A model generated the notes under the pieces. That model did no database searches. It saw only the letters and a list, made by a program, of their open reading frames with translations, and had not been told where the DNA came from. From NCBI RefSeq assembly GCF_031181385.1, contig NZ_JAPSKV010000001.1, forward strand, positions 558,001-622,000: a DNA stretch of 64,000 nucleotides, read 5' to 3'. Shown in pieces: positions 9,159 through 17,976 of the stretch; within the stretch, counting starts at the first letter, position 1; each line of letters starts with the position of its first letter. This stretch comes from Fredinandcohnia onubensis. Its GTDB lineage: Bacteria; Bacillota; Bacilli; Bacillales; Bacillaceae_L. Both the position numbers and the translations under genes were made by a program.

Positions 9159-9587
9159 CTACAATTCCTTCACAAACGAAAAACTTTTCCGCTCATACCC
9201 CATTTTATCTTCATAAAAACGATGCGCATCCACACGCTGCAGTCCAGACGACAATGCAACCAGCCCGCAGCCCAATTCACGACCAAACTCATGAATATAA
9301 GAAAGTAGTGTTTCGCCGTAGCCTTTTGAACGCCCGGCCTCGTCTGTCACCAAATCATAGACATACATGTGATTTCCGTAATAAAGATTGAGCTGTTGCG
9401 CGACTCCTGTTACCGCAGCGACCTTTCCGTCATCAATTAAAGCAAACAATCTATATCCTTGAGGTTGCATGTCCGTCACCAATGCCACGAACTTCTCCAG
9501 GTCCAGATGTGTCCGTAATTGCTTCATAACAGGAAACGCTAATTTCCATTCGTCAGCCGTCTGTAATTCGCGAATTTCATATGCCAC
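9159..9587 (-). CDS. GNAT family N-acetyltransferase
   Basis: A 142-aa acetyl-CoA-dependent acetyltransferase. The central beta strand [20 protein letters not shown] contains the acetyl-CoA pyrophosphate-binding loop RSKGYG, and the C-terminal [16 protein letters not shown] closes the GNAT fold. Several GTG codons follow GAGGAG. The GTG at 9587 (MAYEIRELQ) has the best spacing, while the longer frame starts inside the ribosome site. The substrate is unknown. Confidence 0.88.
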   Translation of the reverse strand: MAYEIRELQTADEWKLAFPVMKQLRTHLDLEKFVALVTDMQPQGYRLFALIDDGKVAAVTGVAQQLNLYYGNHMYVYDLVTDEAGRSKGYGETLLSYIHEFGRELGCGLVALSSGLQRVDAHRFYEDKMGYERKSFSFVKEL

Positions 9588-9963
9588 CACAACCACTCCT
9601 CAAAAAAACGATTTCTTTTATCTTACTGCACTAGCCCTTACCTGACTACATTTTTCTTTACTTCATTCTAATAAAACTTTTATAATGGTAAAGGAACAAA
9701 AATTTTTACCAAATACACGTTGAGGTGTGGCCTCATTTTTGTCATAAAGTGTACAAGCATTACATATTTTTATACAAAGGCATCGCACTAACGCAGGTGT
9801 GGTGCCTTTTCCTGCAACTCTAACCACATAGTCAAAAAGGGCCAGTCCCAAATGTCAAACAAGACTTTTCGACTATCATCATGAGTAAGGGATGAATAAG
9901 AACATAAAAGCTACAAAAATTAACGGTATGCATTTGTATTCGTAACGGAGGAGGAACAAATAG
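9588..9963 (+). other. Intergenic region before ctpB with two hairpins
   Basis: About 375 bp without a convincing gene. Two hairpins read on the + strand: TGAGG/CCTCA followed by TTTTT (9721-9740), and AAAGGCATCGCAC with GTGTGGTGCCTTTT (9776-9810, two mismatches). Either could end a short untranslated RNA, but I saw no recognisable riboswitch. The ctpB ribosome site GGAGGAGGAAC lies at the 3' end. Confidence 0.4.
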
Positions 9964-11406
9964 GTGAGTCGTAAAGTTGTCGCATTATACATGGTACTAT
10001 CCTTACTATTAGGAGCGAGTGCTACGTTTTTAGTGGTTCAGTTATTTGATAACAACGAACAACCACTCGTTCAGCAACCAAGCCAAAATAATGATAATAC
10101 GAAGGAAAACGAAAACGATCTATCTAAAATTGGTCAAGCATACAACATGATTTTATCTAATTATGTTGAAAAGGTAGATGAAAAACAATTAATTGAGGGT
10201 GCAATTCAGGGGATGGTAAGTACACTTGAGGACCCGTATTCTGCATATATGGATGAAGAAACAGCTGCCCAGTTCAATGAGTCGCTGGAATCATCGTTTG
10301 AAGGAATTGGCGCAGAGGTAAGTATGATGGAAGGCAAGGTTACAATTGTCGCTCCATTCAAGGATTCACCGGCTGAAAAATCGGGTCTTAAGCCAAATGA
10401 CCAAATCATCAAAATAGACGGCGAAAGCATCGAAGGCCTTGATCTATATGAAGCCGTATTAAAAATTCGCGGTGAAAAAGGAACAGTTGTTACTCTTGAA
10501 GTCATGAGACCGGGTGTAACTGAGCTTATGAATGTAAAAGTAACACGCGATACCATTCCGATTGAAACAGTCTATACAGACTTGAAGGAATATGACAATA
10601 AAAAGCTTGGATATATTGAAATCACGTCATTTGCAAATGATACAGCAGAGGATTTCATTGTTGGACTTAATGAGCTAGAGGATAAGGGCATTGAGGGTCT
10701 GGTCATCGATGTTCGTGGCAATCCTGGTGGACTTTTAGAAAGTGTTGAAGAAATTTTAAAACAGCTTGTAACAAAGGATAAGCCATATGTGCAAATCGAG
10801 AACAGAGATGGCGAAAAGCAGCGCTTCTTCTCCACTCTTGAAAAACAAAAGGAATACCCAATTGTCGTGCTCACAAACCAAGGTAGTGCCTCCGCATCTG
10901 AGATCTTAGCAGGTGCCTTAAAAGAAGCAGGTGGCTATGACATTGTTGGTGAAAAAACATTTGGTAAAGGAACCGTTCAGCAGGCGCGCGACATGGGCGA
11001 TGGCAGTAACCTGAAGCTAACAATGTTCAAATGGTTAACACCAGATGGCAACTGGATTCACAAAAAAGGAATTGAGCCAACAGTGGAGGCAAAACAACCA
11101 GATTACTTCTATGCGAACCCAATTCAGTTTGAAAAAGAGCTTACGCAAAACATGAACAATGAAAAAATCAAAAACGCTCAAATCATGCTAAAGGGATTAG
11201 GATTCGACCCAGGACGTGAGGACGGCTACTTCAGTGGAGAAACCGTCATTGCTGTAAAAGCCTTCCAACAAGCAAATGAATTAGAAGCAACCGGCACCAT
11301 CAACGAAAAAACAGCCGGCGCAATCGAAGCTAAAGTCATCGAGTCCATCCGAGACGAAAAGAACGACCTACAACTCAAAAAAGCAATGGAAGTACTATTT
11401 AAATAA
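9964..11406 (+). CDS. ctpB: Carboxy-terminal processing protease CtpB (S41)
   Basis: Secreted, membrane-anchored serine protease (480 aa, the same length as B. subtilis CtpB). In sporulation it helps trigger pro-sigma-K activation by cleaving SpoIVFA. Domains: N-terminal membrane anchor (~5-27), PDZ domain (~105-195), S41 protease core with catalytic Ser310 (in GSASASE), Lys335 (in FGKGTVQ) and Gln339, and a C-terminal peptidoglycan-binding-like repeat (~405-460). It starts at GTG after a strong ribosome site. It is followed by minJ, as in B. subtilis (where swrA intervenes). Confidence 0.96.
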   Translation: MSRKVVALYMVLSLLLGASATFLVVQLFDNNEQPLVQQPSQNNDNTKENENDLSKIGQAYNMILSNYVEKVDEKQLIEGAIQGMVSTLEDPYSAYMDEETAAQFNESLESSFEGIGAEVSMMEGKVTIVAPFKDSPAEKSGLKPNDQIIKIDGESIEGLDLYEAVLKIRGEKGTVVTLEVMRPGVTELMNVKVTRDTIPIETVYTDLKEYDNKKLGYIEITSFANDTAEDFIVGLNELEDKGIEGLVIDVRGNPGGLLESVEEILKQLVTKDKPYVQIENRDGEKQRFFSTLEKQKEYPIVVLTNQGSASASEILAGALKEAGGYDIVGEKTFGKGTVQQARDMGDGSNLKLTMFKWLTPDGNWIHKKGIEPTVEAKQPDYFYANPIQFEKELTQNMNNEKIKNAQIMLKGLGFDPGREDGYFSGETVIAVKAFQQANELEATGTINEKTAGAIEAKVIESIRDEKNDLQLKKAMEVLFK

Positions 11407-11414
11407 GAATTACA

Positions 11415-11446
11415 AACACCTCTCCCGGTCGGAGAGGTGTTTTTTA
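11415..11446 (+). terminator. Terminator of ctpB
   Basis: An 11-bp stem (AACACCTCTCC / GGAGAGGTGTT) with a 5-nt loop, followed by T's. Confidence 0.92.
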
Positions 11447-11451
11447 TATTA

Positions 11452-11482
11452 GGAGAACCATGGGGACGGTTCTGGTGGTCCC
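11452..11482. repeat. GGGAC/GTCCC palindromic repeat, degenerate copy
   Basis: GAACCATGGGGACGGTTC followed by TGGTGGTCCC. It is related to the GGGAC-type palindromes seen at about ten other borders in the window, and lies just after the ctpB terminator. Confidence 0.5.
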
Positions 11483-11538
11483 AATGTTGAGCATGGTAAT
11501 ATTTCCGGATTCTAATTCAAGGCCCGGGATCGACCATA

Positions 11539-11655
11539 TCGGACACAATTTTGATTTTATCAACAGAGTCAGCCGGATATCGGACAAAGTCGTGGATTTA
11601 TCGGACACAACTTTCAGGATGTCGGACAAAAATCACCAAATATCGGACAAAGCCA
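11539..11655. repeat. Intergenic tandem array of TCGGACAAA units, 21-bp period
   Basis: Units start at 11539, 11560 (degenerate), 11580, 11601, 11622 and 11643. The spacings are 21, 20, 21, 21 and 21 bp. Only the TCGGACAMA core is conserved and the 12 bases between cores are free to vary. Confidence 0.8.
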
Positions 11656-11734
11656 ATTTTAAGATCTCAACAAGTAATATGCCTAACCCTGGAGCAACCA
11701 GCCCTTTTTCCAAAAAAATCATCGTATTCTTTAT

Positions 11735-11850
11735 CCCGCATTAACGGGCAGTAAGACCCCACCGTCTAGGTGTGGTCAACTGTCCGTAAAAGCCCGATTG
11801 GTTCAACTAACAATCAGTGAGGGAGGAAGAAAATCCCTCACTGATTGAGT
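11735..11850 (+). mobile_element. Structured element resembling an IS200/IS605 right end; no transposase
   Basis: Three consecutive hairpins: CCCG/CGGG (11735-11748), GACCCCACC/GGTGTGGTC (11755-11776), and a perfect 14-bp stem CAATCAGTGAGGGA / TCCCTCACTGATTG (11811-11847). Between them lies AAAGCCCGATTGGTTCAAC. I remember very similar sequence at the 3' end of IS605-family tnpB genes in Bacillus, where it would carry the guide (omega/re) RNA scaffold. Here no tnpB is present. The last hairpin may also act as a terminator. The identity is an inference from memory. Confidence 0.45.
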
Positions 11851-11942
11851 TTCACTTTATGTCAAGTATTTGGTACAATAAAAGTTAGTAAATCGAACGA
11901 AAATTTTTACATATCAAGTCATATCCATAGGTGGTGAAAACA

Positions 11943-13136
11943 TTGATTGAAGCATGGTTACTTGAATTTGCAAAGGGGATTGGACGCTTTTTCCTAAATC
12001 CAATGTTTTATTTTTTTGCAGGATATTGTGTACTTTTAGGTTATTTCCGCGTTAAACGTGAGCGACGCGCTTTCCACATACGAGTAGAAGATGGTTTTTA
12101 TGACCTGAGATCACTACTTCCGGGCGGTTGGCTCGCGGGACTGCTTATATCAATTGTAACGATTGCAGCAGGTGTCGTCATTCCACTTGGTAGCATCGTG
12201 GTAATTGCAATTGTCACATTACTACTCAGCCTACCGATAAATACACGTCTACTATCTCCAGCCTACATTTTAGGGGTATCGTTTTTCGGAATTATTTTAT
12301 TATCAAATCTATCAGTAGAGAATAAATTTATTGCGAGATTACTAGATGACATGGGCAACACAAGCCTTGCAGCAATCGCGATTTTACTAGGTGCCCTATT
12401 ACTTGCAGAAGGATTATTGATACTGAAAAAAGGTCATATTGGCACATCACCCGATCTTTTAAAAAGTAAACGTGGACTTCCGGTCGGCGCCCATATTTCA
12501 CAACGACTATGGCTCGCACCCGTATTCTTACTTATTCCAGGTGAGGCACTCACCACTCAATATGAATGGTGGCCAGTGTTCAATGTATCTGGACAAGCCT
12601 ACTCGCTCATTTTAGTACCATTTGGAATTGGATTTTATCATAAAGTAAAAAGCATGCTGCCAACCCAGAGTATCCCCGTTGTCGGAAAACGCGTGGTCAT
12701 TCTAGGGGCCGTAATCTCAGGGTTAGCGTTGGCGAGCATTTGGTACCCAGTTGCAGCCATTATTGCAGCCTGTTTCGCACTAGCCGGTCGGGAACTCATC
12801 TACCTGCAACACTATTTTAGCGATGAAGCGCGACAATCCATCTTTTCACAACGAAATCATGGCCTACTCGTATTGGGTATTATCCCACAATCGCCAGCTG
12901 ACAAAATGCAGATTAAAATTGGTGAGACCATTTCAAAAGTAAACGGTATACAAGTAAAAACCGTTCAGGAATTTTACATGGCTCTTCAAAAAAATCGCGC
13001 CTTATGTAAGGTTGATGTGTTAGATATTCACGGTGAGGTCAGATTCGTCCAACGTGCTCTTTACGAAGGCGAGCATCATGAGTTAGGTATCCTTTTTGTT
13101 GAGGAAGGCAAAGGATGGAAGCATAAAGCGGTGTAA
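11943..13136 (+). CDS. minJ: Cell-division topological factor MinJ
   Basis: Polytopic membrane protein (397 aa) that bridges DivIVA and MinD to place the division site. It has about seven transmembrane helices (one near 20-40, the rest at ~70-280), then a PDZ domain around 300-385 (GLLVLGIIPQSPADKMQIKI, then GETISKVNGIQV). The frame opens with two GTG codons at 11931 that lie inside the ribosome site AGGTGGTG. The TTG at 11943 gives exactly the 397-aa length of B. subtilis MinJ and is preferred. Its position after ctpB is conserved. Confidence 0.93.
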   Translation: MIEAWLLEFAKGIGRFFLNPMFYFFAGYCVLLGYFRVKRERRAFHIRVEDGFYDLRSLLPGGWLAGLLISIVTIAAGVVIPLGSIVVIAIVTLLLSLPINTRLLSPAYILGVSFFGIILLSNLSVENKFIARLLDDMGNTSLAAIAILLGALLLAEGLLILKKGHIGTSPDLLKSKRGLPVGAHISQRLWLAPVFLLIPGEALTTQYEWWPVFNVSGQAYSLILVPFGIGFYHKVKSMLPTQSIPVVGKRVVILGAVISGLALASIWYPVAAIIAACFALAGRELIYLQHYFSDEARQSIFSQRNHGLLVLGIIPQSPADKMQIKIGETISKVNGIQVKTVQEFYMALQKNRALCKVDVLDIHGEVRFVQRALYEGEHHELGILFVEEGKGWKHKAV

Positions 13137-13145
13137 GTGTAATTT

Positions 13146-13206
13146 TTCATAATTAATCGGAATCTGTTCAAAGTTCTCCGGAATGGATTTCATAATTTAC
13201 TGGAAA
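13146..13206. repeat. TTCATAATTAATCGGAA-type repeat units (inverse orientation of the 23.2-kb array)
   Basis: Units TTCATAATTAATCGGAAT (13146) and TTCATAATTTACTGGAAA (13189) are 43 bp apart, with a CTCCGGAATGG core between them. The first is the exact reverse complement, over 17 bases, of the first unit at 23244. The units lie between the minJ stop and its terminator. Confidence 0.65.
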
Positions 13207-13232
13207 AGTGTGAAGTAAAAAAATATTGATTA

Positions 13233-13264
13233 AAAAGAGAAACGGCTTATGACGTTTCTCTTTT
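13233..13264 (+). terminator. Terminator of minJ
   Basis: AAAAGAGAAACG pairs with CGTTTCTCTTTT around an 8-nt loop, ending in T's. Confidence 0.85.
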
Positions 13265-13283
13265 GCTAAGGAGAAAAATAATT

Positions 13284-13481
13284 ATGATGAAATTATTGTG
13301 TGTACCTACTCCTAAAGTTGATGAAAATATTTTCAATTATATTAATAGATTATCTCAAGCCAATAAATATGATACTAATGCATGGATTCTAAACATGACT
13401 AATATTAAACATTATCATGGTCCTAGAAATTTACTTCCAATTAATTATAATTTTGATTCATTCAAATCACTAACAAAATGA
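13284..13481 (+). pseudogene. Short ORF resembling the N-terminus of TniQ/TnsD, probably a remnant
   Basis: A 65-aa frame (ATG at 13284 after AAGGAG) reading MMKLLCVPTPKVDENIFNYI, then NRLSQANKYDT. The pattern P.P..DE.....I.RL...N resembles the start of TniQ/TnsD target-selection proteins of Tn7-like transposons, which are several hundred residues long. The frame then stops, and no tniA/tniB partners are nearby. It could be a decayed transposition gene or a coincidental small ORF. Confidence 0.35.
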
Positions 13482-13581
13482 CGAAGTACCTGATTATGTT
13501 GTTGAAGAGTTTTCCTTCGATTTAAAGAAGGGAGAAGTGGTGGAGGTAGTCTGTCCATTTGTGAAGGCACCATGCGCCTAG
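13474..13581 (+). pseudogene. Orphan 3' end of an unknown gene
   Basis: A second frame, out of register with the previous ORF, reads QNDEVPDYVVEEFSFDLKKG then EVVEVVCPFVKAPCA and stops at 13581. It has no start codon or ribosome site. The amphipathic, acidic, protein-like composition suggests the tail of a gene whose body has been deleted. It is followed by an inverted repeat. The family is not recognised. Confidence 0.3.
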
Positions 13582-13589
13582 CGAGATAA

Positions 13590-13618
13590 GTCCCAAGTGA
13601 ATAATTTACACTTGGGAC
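13590..13618. terminator. Inverted repeat / weak terminator
   Basis: GTCCCAAGTG pairs perfectly with CACTTGGGAC across a 9-nt loop. No T-run follows on the + strand. It may be an end-of-gene hairpin of the debris or part of a small element. Confidence 0.45.
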
Positions 13619-13710
13619 GTGATTAAGTCGCGTTAGCGATTTTGTTCTGAAATAAATTATACTTAAATTTACACTTAAATATGTAAACCACATGGTTTTT
13701 AATAACAGAT

Positions 13711-14325
13711 TCAAGCATTGCACTTTCTTTGAACTGTGTCAAATACGCTCCACATACAAATAAAAGCAAGTAGACTTGCGCCAAAGAAAGGTAGAAAACC
13801 AGGTATAACCTGATAGATAAAATAAACAGCAAGTACACCGAAAATCGCTTTGATATTCGCGACTGGGTGTGCAAATATCATTACGAAGGCATTTCTTATT
13901 ATTTGAAGGTTAGTGGCTTCGTAATGAACATAAAGTGGAAAAATGTAAATAGTCAATAATAAGTAAATGATAGATATTAAAAGGGTAGGCAGTAATAGAA
14001 AATGGGCCCAACTCATATTGATTGAAAGAATAAATCGAATATCAATATAAAGGATAAAACCTAAAAGAACCATACTATAACCAAGTAAATTTGTTCTGAG
14101 GAAATCATCTTTAAAAAACTTCCGATATGTTTGAAATATAGGAATATCCTCATTACCATTAAGCCATTGTCTAATAATCATAAACATCGAGGCAGTTGCT
14201 GGAAATATGCCAAGAAATAGACCTCCAAATAAGGAAAAGGCAAGCCATAATAGATTGACAAAAAAGAATTTAGATATCCAAAGTGTTGTGGTATTAAATC
14301 CATTCATAAACCTAGATTGATTCAT
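13711..14325 (-). CDS. YesL-like DUF624 membrane protein
   Basis: A 204-aa membrane protein with about five helices. The N-terminus WISKFFFVNLLWLAFSLFGG and the following GIFPATASMFMIIRQWLNGN are typical of the DUF624/YesL family. In B. subtilis yesL is linked to the YesMN regulators and a YesOPQ sugar transporter. Here it is divergent from a glycerophosphodiesterase and an AraC/Lpl-type transporter block, so a role linked to that uptake system is likely but undefined. AGGGAGGAC precedes the start. Confidence 0.82.
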   Translation of the reverse strand: MNQSRFMNGFNTTTLWISKFFFVNLLWLAFSLFGGLFLGIFPATASMFMIIRQWLNGNEDIPIFQTYRKFFKDDFLRTNLLGYSMVLLGFILYIDIRFILSINMSWAHFLLLPTLLISIIYLLLTIYIFPLYVHYEATNLQIIRNAFVMIFAHPVANIKAIFGVLAVYFIYQVIPGFLPFFGASLLAFICMWSVFDTVQRKCNA

Positions 14326-14560
14326 TGATTAAGTCCTCCCTTCATTCTTCCCTAACATTATACAAAAATATAATTTTTAAAAAAGGAAAACCCAATAAAT
14401 TTACAAAATCTATACAATCGTCTTTGGTTGAATCCCCTACTGTGTTTACCCCTCTTCGGACCATTATAAAATTTTGATGTGAAAATAGTATTATAGATTT
14501 CTTACATCCTGAATGATAATTTACACATGAAAATACATTTTAACCAGGAGGATGATACGT

Positions 14561-15271
14561 ATGAAAATTTTTGGAATTGCCCACCGGGGGTACCCAGTAA
14601 AGGAACCGGAGAATACAATAGCTTCATTTGAGGAAGCTTGTAAGCTATCCTTTTCCCATTTAGAATTCGATGTTCATTTAAGTAAAGATGGCGTTCCTGT
14701 CATTATGCATGATTATTCTATTGAACGCATGACAGATGGAAAAGGACTAATTAAAGATTATACTGTTGAAGAATTAAAGCAATTTAAAATAGGCGGAACG
14801 GAATCGATTCCAACTTTAGAGGAAACGCTTGAAAGATTAAAAGGAAGGATTTCCTTTATTATCGAATTAAAGCAAGCTGGAGATTATTATCCGGGACTTG
14901 AGAAAGCAGTCCTAGAAGTTGTAGATAAAACAGGAACTGAAGAGCAATCGATGATTATTTCCATTGATCATTTTTCTTTAAAGAAGGTGAGAGAATTTAA
15001 TGAGACCATTGCATTAGGTGCCCTTATTGGTGGAAATGCCCCTTATGTTATTCCATTTTTAAAAGAGATAAATGCTACCTTTTTAGGGTTACACTACCGA
15101 TTTTTAACAGATGAATATGCAACAATGTTATCTGAAAATAATATAATTATTAATCCCGGTGTAGTGGACGCAGAGGAAGATATGAAGCTAATGGTTGAAA
15201 AGTATCCCGCTTCTTTAGTGACCACAAATGAGTTGGAACGTTGGGGTTCGATTTATAAAGTAAGTCAATAG
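14561..15271 (+). CDS. Glycerophosphodiester phosphodiesterase (first copy)
   Basis: A cytoplasmic GDPD-family enzyme (236 aa, no signal peptide) expected to cut glycerophosphodiesters to glycerol-3-phosphate and an alcohol. Catalytic features: HRG in GIAHRGYPVKEPENT (His14-Arg), the metal-binding E-D pair in HLEFDVHLSKDG, the second His in VIMHD, and the late IIELKQ Glu/Lys strand. The ATG at 14561 follows AGGAGG with normal spacing. It is strongly similar to the second copy at 21416. A terminator follows, so it is its own transcript. Confidence 0.9.
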   Translation: MKIFGIAHRGYPVKEPENTIASFEEACKLSFSHLEFDVHLSKDGVPVIMHDYSIERMTDGKGLIKDYTVEELKQFKIGGTESIPTLEETLERLKGRISFIIELKQAGDYYPGLEKAVLEVVDKTGTEEQSMIISIDHFSLKKVREFNETIALGALIGGNAPYVIPFLKEINATFLGLHYRFLTDEYATMLSENNIIINPGVVDAEEDMKLMVEKYPASLVTTNELERWGSIYKVSQ

Positions 15272-15286
15272 AAGGAAAAGTACAGT

Positions 15287-15320
15287 GACCCTCCGCCTCT
15301 ATTATGGTGGAGGGTCCTTT
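15287..15320 (+). terminator. Terminator after the first GDPD gene
   Basis: GACCCTCCGCC pairs with GGTGGAGGGTC (one G-U pair), loop of 8, then CTTT. Confidence 0.85.
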
Positions 15321-15444
15321 GTAAAGGTTTCTAAACAATTTTACAATTGAGTGTTCGTATATTAATACACAGTTTACAAAGTCAATTTATACTAATTAAA
15401 ATAAAGAATGGGATATCACATATATGTAAGTAGTGAGGGGAAAT

Positions 15445-17757
15445 ATGAGAAAAATTTATCATTATGTTCATCAAAATTTTAAAGAAAAGAAGTTTCGTAT
15501 AAAAATACTAATTTTTTCTCTAATGATCTCAATTATACCTATTATAGTTACTTCTATTATTACTTTTGTAAATGCTAATAATCTCTTTCGTGAGGATGCC
15601 GCATCAAAAAATATTGTTCTAACTAACCAGGTGAAGCGAACCTTGGAGGTATTAATTTATCAAGTAGAAGAAAGCGGAAAACAGCTACTCTCCAATCCTC
15701 CATTTCAAAACTTTCAGCAATTTAGTGATGGAAAATATTTCAAAGCACTATCAGGCCCTTTAGACCCTGAAGATGTTTACCTCAATTATGCATATATTAA
15801 GTATAAGCATGAATCCATAGACTTAATTAATCAATTTCGAGTTACAAATCCATTAATACAAACCGTGCATTTTTATGATAAAGACAAAGAACTTATCCTA
15901 TCATTTCAAGATAACCAAATTTTTAAACAATATGACTTGAACACAATGTACCAAAGGGAGTTTTATCAGAAAATCTCAGAATATCGTGAATTAACATATC
16001 TTGTTCAGCACCAAGACCCATTTAATGTTCAAAAGGATAATAGAGTAACATCACTAGTGATTCGTTCAAACTCAGATAATTTTCTTGTAATCAAATTGAA
16101 TAAACAAGTAATACAGAACCAAATTTTTTCTAAGTTGACGGATCAGAACAATTTAGTAGTTATATCAGACGATAAGGAGATATTCTATCAAAGTGAGAAA
16201 AACAATGTACCTAAGACTATAAAGGAGACTGTTTTGAGTATAACTGATGAAGATGAAACCGCTGTAAAGGACGGATATTTAATAACTAGTAACTATTCTC
16301 CAATATTAGGTATGAATTTCGTGAGTTATGAAAGTGTTGATAATCTTAATCAAGCATTGAATAGCCTAAAAAAACAAATGATACTGATATTATGTACTTT
16401 AATAGTTGCAGTGTTTATCATCGTTTTTCTCTATACAAAAAGATTGTATCTACCAATTGCGAAAGTAGTCAGCGCCATAAAAGGATACCGAAACGCAAAT
16501 GAGACTGATACAAAAGATGAATTTCAATTTATTCAAAATTATCTTCAAATGACAAAGCATACAAAGGAGCAGTTAATTCGTGAATTAAAGGAAAGTTTGC
16601 CACATTATAAGGAAAACTTTATTCGATCTTTATTTAAACATAATCAATGGACATTAGAAGATATAAAAAGGAAGTTTACATATCTTAAAATTGATATGAA
16701 TCAAGATCCCATCCTTTGCTTTGTATTATCTATAGATTATTATCGAAGGATGTTAATAGAACGGGATACAAACTATGTTGAGTTGTACCGAATGAAAATA
16801 ATCCACTATCTTGACAATTATGATTATAGAGGAAGAAAGACGCTAGTTGTGAAGGTAGAAGATGATAAAATAGCCGTAGTTCTAACATTAAAAGAAATGA
16901 ATAAAGAAATTGTAATGAATATGTTTCGGGAAATTGTAAATCATTTGCATGAATCTACAGGTGATTGTTTTACTGTAGGGGTTTCGAATATACACGATGA
17001 TTTCACTTCTTTACCAGAAGCATTTCATGAAGCTAATGATGCATTGAATTATCGGATATTATATGGAAAGAACAAAGTCATCCAATGGAACAAAATCGAT
17101 GTTTCCTCCGAAATAATAAAAGGTAATTTACCTTCCATTATTAACGAATTCCGGGCAAAGTTAAAACTTGGACTGGCAGAAAGCGCTTATGAGCAGCTCG
17201 AAACTTTGATAGAAGAATTAAAAGATAATCCTATTCGATCTGAGGAAATCCGCTTGTTTTTTATTCGTTTATTGGAAGGGGTTCAGCACGAAGTAATTCT
17301 CCAAGGTGCGGAAATGAAAGAACTAATAGGACTTGATCCTTATTATGAATTGTCTAATAAGCTGTATAGTGAAGAAATACTTGCTATGTTTCATACCATT
17401 GCTAAGAAAATAGCAGGAAAAGAAGATGAAATCAAAGACTCACCGCATATTAGAAAGATTATGGATATAATTGAGAACGACTTAAGTCAGGACTTATCAT
17501 TAACTGCTGTGGCTGACCAGTTAGCCCTAAACCCATCCTATGTAAGCCGCATTTTTAAAGAATTTGTTGGAGAGAATTATGTAGATTTCATAACGAATCG
17601 GCGTATAGAAAAAGGAAAAGATTTATTGAAAACAACGAAACAAACAATAGGAGAAATCGCGAAGGATGTTGGATACCAAAATTCATATTATTTTATCAAG
17701 TTATTTAAAAAAGCAGAAGGAATGACTCCTGGACAATTTAGAAAAAAATATACCTAA
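15445..17757 (+). CDS. Membrane-anchored AraC-family regulator with extracellular sensor
   Basis: A 770-aa one-component regulator. Transmembrane helix 1 is at ~20-42 (ILIFSLMISIIPIIVTSIIT). An extracellular Cache-like sensor of about 260 residues follows. Helix 2 is at ~310-330, then a long cytoplasmic linker, and the C-terminal AraC DNA-binding domain occupies the last ~105 residues (DLSLTAVADQLALNPSYVSR and IGEIAKDVGYQNSYYFIKLF). This architecture is typical of regulators beside Lpl/Yte-type uptake operons in Bacillus and Paenibacillus. It most likely activates the operon downstream in response to an external ligand. ATG at 15445 follows GAGGGGAAA. Confidence 0.9.
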   Translation: MRKIYHYVHQNFKEKKFRIKILIFSLMISIIPIIVTSIITFVNANNLFREDAASKNIVLTNQVKRTLEVLIYQVEESGKQLLSNPPFQNFQQFSDGKYFKALSGPLDPEDVYLNYAYIKYKHESIDLINQFRVTNPLIQTVHFYDKDKELILSFQDNQIFKQYDLNTMYQREFYQKISEYRELTYLVQHQDPFNVQKDNRVTSLVIRSNSDNFLVIKLNKQVIQNQIFSKLTDQNNLVVISDDKEIFYQSEKNNVPKTIKETVLSITDEDETAVKDGYLITSNYSPILGMNFVSYESVDNLNQALNSLKKQMILILCTLIVAVFIIVFLYTKRLYLPIAKVVSAIKGYRNANETDTKDEFQFIQNYLQMTKHTKEQLIRELKESLPHYKENFIRSLFKHNQWTLEDIKRKFTYLKIDMNQDPILCFVLSIDYYRRMLIERDTNYVELYRMKIIHYLDNYDYRGRKTLVVKVEDDKIAVVLTLKEMNKEIVMNMFREIVNHLHESTGDCFTVGVSNIHDDFTSLPEAFHEANDALNYRILYGKNKVIQWNKIDVSSEIIKGNLPSIINEFRAKLKLGLAESAYEQLETLIEELKDNPIRSEEIRLFFIRLLEGVQHEVILQGAEMKELIGLDPYYELSNKLYSEEILAMFHTIAKKIAGKEDEIKDSPHIRKIMDIIENDLSQDLSLTAVADQLALNPSYVSRIFKEFVGENYVDFITNRRIEKGKDLLKTTKQTIGEIAKDVGYQNSYYFIKLFKKAEGMTPGQFRKKYT

Positions 17758-17764
17758 TAAAAAT

Positions 17765-17796
17765 GATTCTTGTCGCTGGCAAGAATCTATTTTTTT
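17765..17796 (+). terminator. Terminator of the AraC regulator gene
   Basis: GATTCTTG / CAAGAATC stem with a 7-nt loop, then a T-rich run. Confidence 0.85.
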
Positions 17797-17976
17797 ATAG
17801 GACTTTGTTATTTACGTATTCTTTACAAAGAGTACAAACCCAAAAGGTAGTAGTATTTAACCGATATTATTCTTTTGACTTCTAAATATGATTATATAAT
17901 TTTGCGTAATTCAAGTGATATAACTGAAATCGAGAAGCGGAAATGCTTCAATGTTAAAAACAGGGAGGAAACGAAA

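Noticed and set aside
9663-9851. 62-aa minus-strand ORF before ctpB
   Set aside because: It spans the two + strand hairpins, has a poor composition and no ribosome site.
13445-13723. 92-aa minus-strand ORF
   Set aside because: No family resemblance or ribosome site; the + strand frames there look more protein-like.
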